Source: Caldisericota bacterium (lineage in GTDB: Bacteria > Caldisericota > Caldisericia > Cryosericales > Cryosericaceae). Taken from it: a stretch of 5,283 nt of DNA. The stretch's first letter is position 1; each line of letters begins with the position of its first letter. Shown here in pieces: positions 1-4,850 of the stretch. The stretch is from positions 1 through 5,283 of the forward strand of contig JAPLGJ010000240.1 of assembly GCA_026390215.1 (NCBI GenBank), read 5' to 3'. Position numbers and translations under genes: made by a program. Below the pieces are notes generated by a model. It did not search any database, was not told the origin of the DNA, and saw nothing but the letters and a program-made list of their open reading frames with translations.

Positions 1-35
1 CATCCATTTGACAAGAGTCTGGGGGTTTCTGCTGT

Positions 36-542
36 ATGAAAATCGCAATCAAGGTGCTGGTCGTTCTGCTGGCCGTGCTGATCGTCGCGGCCGGCGTTGC
101 ATGGTACATGATCGGCCACGGAGGCCAGCAAGGGGGAACAAGTGTCCCTACTGTGGACATCGCACCTGCCCGGCAGCTCCTGAGTGACCTGAAAGGAAAC
201 AGCAGCCTCAAATTCTCGATGGCTGTGCCGCGCGGCTTCGACTGGTATGTCGCCACGGGCGAGGGCAACCCAACGAGGCTGACTCTCTCGGGCGTCGTCA
301 TGATCGCCAAGTCCGCGACCACGGACGAAGCCGTAAATATCGACATCTGGCTGCGGCGGCAAGGTTTTGCAGGTGATGTCGAGAACACCAGCTTCGGAGA
401 TACGACGGTCTCTGAGGGGTATGTCAACAAGTCGCTCGTGGTCCTGGTCGTGACACCGGTCTCGTCCGACGGCACGACGACGGAGGCGACCCAGCTCGTG
501 GTCTATGCCGGTGTGCTGCCGGAGACTCCAGCCGCCAACTGA
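36..542 (+). CDS. Small membrane-anchored or exported protein, unknown function
   Basis: Encodes 168 aa. Residues 1-6 carry two Lys (MKIAIK), followed by an unbroken hydrophobic stretch to about residue 26 (rich in Val, Leu, Ala, Ile), then a Gly/Gln-rich linker. This is the layout of an uncleaved signal anchor or a Sec signal peptide. There is no Cys near the end of the hydrophobic segment, so it is not a lipoprotein. The rest, about 135 residues, would lie outside the membrane and contains alternating hydrophobic strands (for example LVVLVVTPVSS near 135-145), suggesting a small beta-rich domain; I do not recognise a family. The ATG at 36 is preceded by a run of five G at 21-25, ten bases upstream, a mediocre ribosome-binding site. 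It is convergent with the minus-strand gene set and ends just before a strong hairpin. The gene itself is likely real; its function is unknown. Confidence 0.8.
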   Translation: MKIAIKVLVVLLAVLIVAAGVAWYMIGHGGQQGGTSVPTVDIAPARQLLSDLKGNSSLKFSMAVPRGFDWYVATGEGNPTRLTLSGVVMIAKSATTDEAVNIDIWLRRQGFAGDVENTSFGDTTVSEGYVNKSLVVLVVTPVSSDGTTTEATQLVVYAGVLPETPAAN

Positions 543-564
543 CCACAGGACACGGGAATTGCAC

Positions 565-592
565 AAGGCGGGAGCATCACTGCTCCCGCCTT
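565..592. terminator. Bidirectional intrinsic terminator between convergent genes
   Basis: A perfect 12-bp stem (AAGGCGGGAGCA at 565-576 pairing with TGCTCCCGCCTT at 581-592) closes a TCAC loop. On the + strand it starts 22 bases after the stop of the gene at 36-542 and is followed by TCTTCATTG, moderately U-rich. On the minus strand it lies 25 bases beyond the stop of the TPR/ligase gene, with AAGG/CCTT ends supplying the A-tract and U-tract for that direction. Position between two convergent genes and the symmetry fit a shared terminator. Confidence 0.85.
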
Positions 593-617
593 CTTCATTG
601 CGCATGTTCCCTGTCGG

Positions 618-1922
618 CTACTCTGGCATCACGACGACGATCGGTGTCATTGAATCGTCGTTGCCCGCAGGGTTGTCCTCCAGCGACCGTCTGAGCCAGT
701 CCTCGTCGACGCCCTCAGTCGACGCGACGACCTCCGCGCCAAAGACATCGTTGACGTCCACCACGCTGACGCGTGCGCCTGTGCGCTCGAGGTGCCTGAT
801 GCTGGTTTCCACGTCCAGTGGTCCGGGGACGAGACAGGCGTCGTATGGCATGACCTTGTCGCTGTCGACCGCCTTGGCCACCGGTCCGACGACTGTGTAG
901 AACCAGCCCTTGCGGTGCAGCAGCTTTCCCAGCACCGTGGCGCCCGCCCCGAGAAGGACGCGGAACGTCCCGGCGAGCTCGATGTACGCCTGAACCTTCC
1001 AGGCTGCTTCCATCGGATAGCTGTACCAGTGTACGAATTTCCCGCCGCCGTGTCCTGTGCGGGGGCCGAGGAAACGTGCCAGGCGTGACGGCTTGAATGT
1101 GCCAATCCACATCAGCGTCCCCTCGCACATGGCCATGACGCTGCTGGCAATCGTAACGACGCCCGTCGGGTGCTCCTGATGAACCCTGTCCACGATCGAC
1201 GAGAGATCACTCACCTCGGTGAGCAGCCCGGTGTACACGTTGTGTCTGATGGCTGCCGTCCCCGAGGTCTTCACCTTGTACGAAGGAAGCCGGCCGAATC
1301 CGAGCCTCTCCCAGCACGCTGTCAGCATCGGATCCCCGCGATAGAGATAGAAACCACGGTCGAGCATCTCCCTCGCCTTGTCCAGCTCGCCGCGCGATGC
1401 CAGGATGTCGACGTAATCAACGATGTGCTGTTGGCGGAAGTTGTCAGTGTCCAGCTCTGCAAACCGCTCGAGCAGCACAGGGTCGTTGGTGATGCGACAC
1501 AACCTCTTGAGCAGGAGACGCGCGGGATTGTCCAGTTCGCGGGCGCTCTTCCAGTCCACTCTCGCGTACGCCTGGCGCCACCAGTGCGCTCCCTCGTCCT
1601 CGCGGTGAAGAAAGAAGTACAGCAGGTCACCCAGGAAGACCTCCTCCCAGATTCCCATCGGGGGACTATAGAGCTGAACGGCTTGCTCAGGGTCACGACG
1701 AAGGTACAGCGTTGCCAGCAGGCGCTTGGTGCGCTTCCATCCGGGATGAATGGCGCGTACGCGGGTCAGGAGGCCCAGTGCCTCCTCATCCCTGCCGGTC
1801 TGCATGAGACCGACCGCCCCCCACCAGGCGGCGTAGTCTGAACGCGGAGCAGTGGCAAATAACCGCATGGCGACGCGCTTGGCGCCAAACCAGTCGCACA
1901 GCGCGGCGATCGCGTACATCAT
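618..1922 (-). CDS. TPR-like protein fused to F420-0:gamma-glutamyl-ligase-like (CofE fold) domain
   Basis: Encodes 434 aa. Residues 1 to about 210 form helical repeats of TPR type, seen in the A/L/G-rich helix pairs around 30-60 (EEALGLLTRVRAIHPG) and 168-196 (GELDKAREMLDRGFYLYRGDP). From about 217 to the end it resembles stand-alone F420-0:gamma-glutamyl ligase-like proteins (PF01996 type): VYTGLLTEVSDL at 229-240, GVVTIASSVMAMCEG at 254-268, GPRTGHGG at 286-293, a hydrophobic helix before RKGWFYTVVGPVAKAVD (337-353), SVVDVNDVFG (386-395) and a closing EDNPAGNDDSMTPIVVV. In CofE this fold adds glutamate to coenzyme F420 using GTP, but such homologues also occur in bacteria not known to make F420, so the substrate is open. 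The start ATG (tandem ATGATG) has GGGGAG five bases upstream. It begins 23 nt after the stop of DegV-A, so the two are probably co-transcribed. Family call is from remembered motifs; function is not known. Confidence 0.8.
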   Translation of the reverse strand: MMYAIAALCDWFGAKRVAMRLFATAPRSDYAAWWGAVGLMQTGRDEEALGLLTRVRAIHPGWKRTKRLLATLYLRRDPEQAVQLYSPPMGIWEEVFLGDLLYFFLHREDEGAHWWRQAYARVDWKSARELDNPARLLLKRLCRITNDPVLLERFAELDTDNFRQQHIVDYVDILASRGELDKAREMLDRGFYLYRGDPMLTACWERLGFGRLPSYKVKTSGTAAIRHNVYTGLLTEVSDLSSIVDRVHQEHPTGVVTIASSVMAMCEGTLMWIGTFKPSRLARFLGPRTGHGGGKFVHWYSYPMEAAWKVQAYIELAGTFRVLLGAGATVLGKLLHRKGWFYTVVGPVAKAVDSDKVMPYDACLVPGPLDVETSIRHLERTGARVSVVDVNDVFGAEVVASTEGVDEDWLRRSLEDNPAGNDDSMTPIVVVMPE

Positions 1923-1945
1923 GGTTTCTCCCCGTCCGTTGTCGG

Positions 1946-2794
1946 CTATTGTGACTTTGTCTCCGTGATGACAACTCCGACAATGTCAGGCCCCGACTGG
2001 TTTCCGACGACGGGCCCAAGCTGTGTCAGAATGCTTGGAAGTCTGTACCTGGACGCGAACTCACGCTGGAAGTCCTCCAACTCGGTCCGGTTGGCGGCGT
2101 AGTGGAATCCGACGTATTCGATCCCCTTCTGCACATGCTTGTCGATGATTGCCCAAAGATGTTCCAGCGCAACTCTCTTGGTGCGAGGACGGTCCACGAC
2201 ATCCGTGACCCCCTTGATGAGCGCGAGAATGGGCTTGATCTTGAGGATGCTGGCGGCAAGGGCAGCAGCCTTTCCGATGCGCCCGCCTCTTTGGAGGTAC
2301 TTGAGGGAGTCGAGCACGAAGTACGTGTGGGTTCGCAGACACAGCGCTTCCACTTCCGCGACGACCCGCGACAGCGACGCCCCTGCTTTGGCGAGCTCCA
2401 CCGCCCGCATCGTCGGGAATCCAATACCGAGACCCGCACTCATGGTGTCCACCAGCCGAACGTGAGTCGTACCCAGCTGGTTGCACCCAGTGAGAGCCGA
2501 GTTGAGCGTGCCGGACATGCGTCCACTGACGTGGAGTGAGACGATGTCCCCCTCGGGATCCTTGTCCAGAATGGCGCGATATGCGGAGACGAACTCCTCG
2601 GGTGAAGGCTGTGTGCTTCCCCCTTTCGCGCCCGCCACAAGGCGGCGGTAGAACTCATCGGCGGTAATGTCGATCCCGTCGCGGAAGTACTCACCGTCGA
2701 GCGAGACCTTGAGTGGAACGACCGTGACGCTGTGCTCTTCGGCGTACCCTTGCGGCAGGCACGCCGTGCTGTCTGTTACGACGTGGATAGCCAT
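1946..2794 (-). CDS. DegV family fatty-acid-binding protein, paralogue A
   Basis: Encodes 282 aa, the usual DegV length. DegV/FakB proteins bind one fatty acid between two alpha/beta domains in the cytosol and present it to the kinase FakA for phospholipid synthesis. Family marks visible: N-terminal VVTDSTACLP (5-14), VPLKVSLDG (26-34), STQPSPEEF (60-68, with Thr61), the SGRMSGT loop (90-96), RGGRIGKAAALAASILKIKP (169-188), WAIIDKH, GFHYAANR and GPVVG near 260-264. The C-terminal motif, normally His-Thr-Gly-Pro-Gly, reads Gln-Ser-Gly-Pro-Asp here, so the His at position 266 that contacts the fatty acid carboxylate in FakB1 is Gln. The start has AAAGGAG six bases upstream. It is 81 % identical (229/282) to paralogue B without gaps and is followed 23 nt later by the TPR/ligase gene. 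Family assignment is firm; lipid binding is inferred. Confidence 0.96.
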   Translation of the reverse strand: MAIHVVTDSTACLPQGYAEEHSVTVVPLKVSLDGEYFRDGIDITADEFYRRLVAGAKGGSTQPSPEEFVSAYRAILDKDPEGDIVSLHVSGRMSGTLNSALTGCNQLGTTHVRLVDTMSAGLGIGFPTMRAVELAKAGASLSRVVAEVEALCLRTHTYFVLDSLKYLQRGGRIGKAAALAASILKIKPILALIKGVTDVVDRPRTKRVALEHLWAIIDKHVQKGIEYVGFHYAANRTELEDFQREFASRYRLPSILTQLGPVVGNQSGPDIVGVVITETKSQ

Positions 2795-2910
2795 TATCGG
2801 CTCCTTTCTCCGCTTGCGCGTTCGTCGGCTAGCCCTTGTTCCAGAACCATCGTCTCAGGAAGAACCGTCATCTCTTCCGTTCCGTACCTGAACACCGATG
2901 TTCCCGTCAT
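2794..2910 (-). CDS. Candidate 38-aa ORF overlapping DegV-A start (TAATG)
   Basis: Reads MTGTSVFRYGTEEM, then VLPETMVLEQGLADE, ending in an Arg/Ser/Glu-rich tail. The ATG at 2908-2910 has GAGGGAG ending four bases upstream, a credible ribosome-binding site. Its TAA stop shares one base with the DegV-A ATG (TAATG), and its own start overlaps the stop of the ORF at 2907-3008 as ATGA. Such overlaps are typical of translational coupling. Against it: the last 11 or so codons fall in the leader conserved with DegV-B, where the equivalent frame has CAA in place of the TAA stop, so the overlap may be accidental. No signal peptide, Cys or known motif is seen. It could equally be an untranslated leader. 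Confidence 0.3.
   Translation of the reverse strand: MTGTSVFRYGTEEMTVLPETMVLEQGLADERASGERSR
2795..2826 (-). repeat. Leader of DegV-A, conserved copy of the DegV-B leader
   Basis: The 32 bases before the DegV-A start match the 32 before the DegV-B start (3954-3985) at 29 positions, and similarity stops abruptly beyond them. The block holds the ribosome-binding site (AAAGGAG) and a small CGC-GCAA-GCG hairpin with a GNRA-type loop. The C-to-T change in copy B keeps pairing as a U-G wobble. It marks one edge of the tandem duplication. Confidence 0.7.
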
Positions 2911-3008
2911 TGTTCTCCCTCTCTTCTCACAGGTGTGCGGCCCACATCCCCCACGAGGAGGTCCCTGACTACATCAGCATGCGTCTGAGCGACTTCTTCG
3001 ACCCACAT
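2907..3008 (-). CDS. Candidate 33-aa ORF between DegV-B and DegV-A
   Basis: Reads MWVEEVAQTHADVV, then RDLLVGDVGRT, ending in a charged tail; the first half could form an amphipathic helix. The ATG at 3006-3008 is preceded by GGAGAGAGGGGA, a purine-rich site with GGAG at suitable distance. Its TGA overlaps the next small ORF as ATGA. The reading frame is the same as that of DegV-B upstream and stays open from the DegV-B TAG stop through to this TGA (65 codons). I recognise no family. Its reality rests only on the start signals and the overlap chain, so confidence is low. Confidence 0.28.
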   Translation of the reverse strand: MWVEEVAQTHADVVRDLLVGDVGRTPVRREGEQ

Positions 3009-3104
3009 TCCCCTCTCTCCGGACGCGAGACCTCTCAGGACAGGATCAGGCCTGGGGGGCCGCGTGATGTCGTGACGGAGTGATATCAGTATGGAACAAT
3101 TGCG

Positions 3105-3953
3105 CTACTGCGACTTCTTCTCCACAATGACGATTCCGATCATGTCAGGTCCCGAATAGGTTCCGACGACAGGCCCAAGCTGGGTCAGAATGCTCGGCAC
3201 GTTGTACCTGGACGTGAACTCCCGCTGGAAGCCCTCCACCTCGGTCCGGTTGGCACCATAGTGGAACCCCACATATTCGACGCCCTTCTGCATATGCTTG
3301 TCGATAATTGCCCACAGGCGTTCCAGAGCAACCTTCTTGGTGCGAGGACGGTCCATGACATCGGTGACCCCATCGATGTAGGTGAGGACGGGCTTGATCT
3401 TGAGGATACTGGCGGCGATGGCAGCAGCCTTTCCGATGCGGCCGCCTCTCTCGAGGTATGTGAGGGAGTCGAGCACGAAGTAGGTATGGGTCCGCTGAAC
3501 CAGCGCCTCCACTTCAGCGATGACCTGCGCCAGCGGCGCCCCTGCTTCAGCGAGCTCAACTGCCCGCATCGCTGGGAACCCGACACCGAGAGCAGCATTC
3601 AAGGTATCCACAAATTGGACGTGAACCGTGTCCAGCTGGTTGCGCCCCGTGAGGGCCGAGTTGAGCGTGCCCGACATGCGTGAACTGATGTGAAGCGAAA
3701 TGATGTCTCCTTCGGGATCCTTGTCCAGAATGGCGCGATATGCGGAGGCGAATTCCTCGGGTGACGGCTGCGTGCTGCCCGCTTTTGCGCCGGCCACGAG
3801 GCGGCGGTAGAACTCGTCGTTCGCGATGTCAATGCCGTCGCGGAAGTACTCGCCGTCGACTGAAACCTTGAGTGGAATAACGGTGACGCCGTGCTCTTCG
3901 GCATATCCTTGCGGAAGGCACGCCGTGCTGTCTGTTACGATATGGATGGCCAT
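3105..3953 (-). CDS. DegV family fatty-acid-binding protein, paralogue B
   Basis: Encodes 282 aa from the ATG at 3951-3953. An in-frame ATG nine codons upstream (3978-3980) would add MRKRRREPT, but it has no good ribosome-binding site. The chosen ATG has AAGGGAG six bases upstream and gives an N-terminus (MAIHIVTDS) and length equal to paralogue A. Family marks: VTDSTACLP, STQPSPEEF with Thr61, the intact SSRMSGT loop at 90-96, RGGRIGKAAAIAASILKIKP, GFHYGANR and GPVVG. The C-terminal motif reads Tyr-Ser-Gly-Pro-Asp, so the usual fatty-acid-contacting His at position 266 is Tyr. It lies 103 bases downstream of DegV-C, behind two hairpins. Compared with A, many differences are conservative (Val/Ile, Leu/Val), consistent with both copies being under selection. 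Expected role is cytosolic fatty acid binding; the ligand is unknown. Confidence 0.96.
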   Translation of the reverse strand: MAIHIVTDSTACLPQGYAEEHGVTVIPLKVSVDGEYFRDGIDIANDEFYRRLVAGAKAGSTQPSPEEFASAYRAILDKDPEGDIISLHISSRMSGTLNSALTGRNQLDTVHVQFVDTLNAALGVGFPAMRAVELAEAGAPLAQVIAEVEALVQRTHTYFVLDSLTYLERGGRIGKAAAIAASILKIKPVLTYIDGVTDVMDRPRTKKVALERLWAIIDKHMQKGVEYVGFHYGANRTEVEGFQREFTSRYNVPSILTQLGPVVGTYSGPDMIGIVIVEKKSQ

Positions 3954-3985
3954 TGTCGGCTCCCTTCTCCGCTTGCGCATTCGTC
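3954..3985 (-). repeat. Leader of DegV-B, conserved copy of the DegV-A leader
   Basis: Partner of the block at 2795-2826, differing at three positions. It carries the AAGGGAG ribosome-binding site at 3960-3966 and, directly 5' of it, GCGGAGA (3966-3972), which is complementary to the loop of the adjacent hairpin. Its outer three bases form the foot of that hairpin. Confidence 0.7.
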
Positions 3986-4007
3986 CCGCCGGCGGAGACG
4001 GCGGGAC
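3983..4007 (-). promoter_or_regulatory. Hairpin in the DegV-B leader, possible pseudoknot
   Basis: A perfect 9-bp stem (GTCCCGCCG at 3983-3991 with CGGCGGGAC at 3999-4007) closes a 7-base loop at 3992-3998. In the minus-strand RNA the loop reads UCUCCGC, and all seven bases can pair with GCGGAGA at 3966-3972, touching the 5' edge of the DegV-B ribosome-binding site. An H-type pseudoknot there could affect translation. The stem is clear in the sequence; the pseudoknot and any regulatory role are inference. Confidence 0.5.
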
Positions 4008-4023
4008 TGCTCACTTGGCCGTG

Positions 4024-4049
4024 CAAGGGGGAGACTCGTCTCCCCCTTG
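4024..4049 (-). terminator. Strong hairpin after DegV-C, terminator or attenuator
   Basis: A perfect inverted repeat of 12 bases per arm (CAAGGGGGAGAC at 4024-4035 and GTCTCCCCCTTG at 4038-4049) begins about 8 bases after the DegV-C stop. In the minus direction the stem ends CCCCCUUG and continues CACGG, so the U-tract is poor. It may terminate partially, or act as an mRNA-stabilising intercistronic structure. On the + strand the following bases (TTCTACATTAT) are more T-rich, but no + gene needs a terminator here. Confidence 0.6.
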
Positions 4050-4055
4050 TTCTAC

Positions 4056-4061
4056 ATTATA
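4056..4061 (-). promoter_or_regulatory. Possible -10 box (TATAAT) before DegV-B
   Basis: A perfect TATAAT on the minus strand overlaps the DegV-C stop codon (GTATAATG). No good -35 hexamer lies 16-18 bases upstream, and there is no TG of an extended -10. TCGACA occurs only six bases upstream, too close. If used, transcription would start at the foot of the 4024-4049 hairpin and give DegV-B a separate transcript. Weak evidence. Confidence 0.25.
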
Positions 4062-4839
4062 CCGCTTTGTCGACGATGACGACTGCCACGGTCTCGGGTC
4101 CCGTGTGACACCCGACGACAGGACCCAGCTGACTGATGACGGACGGAATCCCTGTGCGCTTCGTGAACTCAGCCTGCATTGCCTCGACCTCGGCTCTGTT
4201 GCCTGCATAGTGAAACCCTATATGCTCGATACCCCGTACGACCGCCTGGTCGATGATTGCCCACATGCGATCTCGGGCTGTCCGCATGGTTCGCGGCCGT
4301 TCGAACACATCGACGATACCGTCCTTGACCGTAAGGATGGGCTTGATCTGAAGGATGCTGGCTGCGACGCCCGCGGCCTTGCCGATGCGCCCGCCCTCGA
4401 TGAGGTACTTCATTGTACCGACAAGAAAGTAGATATGCGTGCGTGGCTGCATCCCGTCCAGCGCCGCGATGATGGTGTCCATGTTGGCCCCGCCCGCAAC
4501 AAGCTTGATGGCCTCCATGACCATGAACCCGAGACAGAGACCTGCCGTCCGCACATCATAGAGATGGATGCGCCTGGGGTCGGTCTGCTCGGCTGCAATG
4601 TATGCGCTGTTGAGTGTCTTGGTATAGACCGCGATGAAATCCTCGGGACCAGGCTGTGTGGTCCCGGACTTGGCTCCTGCTTTTTGTTTCGCGTAGAAGA
4701 CATCAGCAGTCATCTCCACAAACTCCCGGGAGAATACTCCGTTGACCGAGATCTTGAGCGGCACGACGGGAAGGTCGTGCTGTTCGGCAAAACCAGTCGG
4801 AAGGTAGCTTGTAGAGTCCGTTACGATACGAATAGCCAT
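4057..4839 (-). CDS. DegV family protein, paralogue C, with 21-residue internal deletion
   Basis: Encodes 260 aa, about 20 shorter than the family norm. It aligns to DegV-B over its whole length at about 49 % identity (127 matches). The alignment is gapless except for one loss of exactly 21 residues between Thr75 and Leu76 (junction at 4614/4615), where A and B carry the strand and loop ending Ser-Gly-Thr (their residues 76-96). The rest is well preserved: IVTDSTSYLP, TTQPGPEDF with Thr61, EGGRIGKAAGVAASILQIKP, WAIID, GFHYAGNR, and GPVVGCHTGPE with His245, equivalent to His266 of FakB1. The start ATG has a perfect AGGAGG five bases upstream. It follows the isomerase gene by 9 nt, so the two are surely co-transcribed. 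With the frame intact and the flanking motifs conserved, it is probably a functional, altered family member and not a pseudogene; fatty acid binding may be changed or lost. Confidence 0.93.
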   Translation of the reverse strand: MAIRIVTDSTSYLPTGFAEQHDLPVVPLKISVNGVFSREFVEMTADVFYAKQKAGAKSGTTQPGPEDFIAVYTKTLNSAYIAAEQTDPRRIHLYDVRTAGLCLGFMVMEAIKLVAGGANMDTIIAALDGMQPRTHIYFLVGTMKYLIEGGRIGKAAGVAASILQIKPILTVKDGIVDVFERPRTMRTARDRMWAIIDQAVVRGIEHIGFHYAGNRAEVEAMQAEFTKRTGIPSVISQLGPVVGCHTGPETVAVVIVDKAV

Positions 4840-4844
4840 AGATT

Positions 4845-4850
4845 CCTCCT
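4845..4850 (-). promoter_or_regulatory. Consensus Shine-Dalgarno of DegV-C, overlapping upstream stop
   Basis: AGGAGG on the minus strand, five bases before the DegV-C ATG. Its first two bases are the last two of the isomerase TAG stop (TAGGAGG), so a ribosome finishing the isomerase sits on this site. This suggests coupled translation and fixes the DegV-C start. Confidence 0.85.

Larger units (their letters stand above)
2795..3104 (-). other. 310-base stretch between DegV-B and DegV-A
   Basis: No long gene lies here. From right to left it contains 96 bases after the DegV-B stop with no clear terminator (only a weak GGCC/GGCC pairing and the palindrome CAGGCCTG at 3047-3054), then the two candidate short ORFs, and finally the 32-base leader that DegV-A shares with DegV-B. 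I see no convincing sigma-70 type promoter. The lack of a terminator suggests that transcription continues from DegV-B into DegV-A. Confidence 0.6.

Noticed and set aside
8..38. TTGACA at 8-13 as the -35 box of a promoter for the + strand gene
   Set aside because: The matching -10 position would fall on the start codon (CTGTAT at 32-37 is also a poor match), so it would require an unlikely leaderless transcript.
1170..1841. A 223-codon open frame on the + strand opposite the TPR/ligase gene
   Set aside because: Antisense shadow of a gene with clear domain motifs; no ribosome-binding site or recognisable protein.
3041..3062. Terminator after DegV-B in the GC-rich stretch around GGCCTGGGGGGCC
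   Set aside because: Only a four-base GGCC pairing is possible and no U-tract follows in the minus direction.
3954..3980. Upstream ATG adding nine residues (MRKRRREPT) to DegV-B
   Set aside because: No good ribosome-binding site before it; it lies within the leader shared with DegV-A, which has no ATG there, and the downstream ATG matches the paralogue's start and length.
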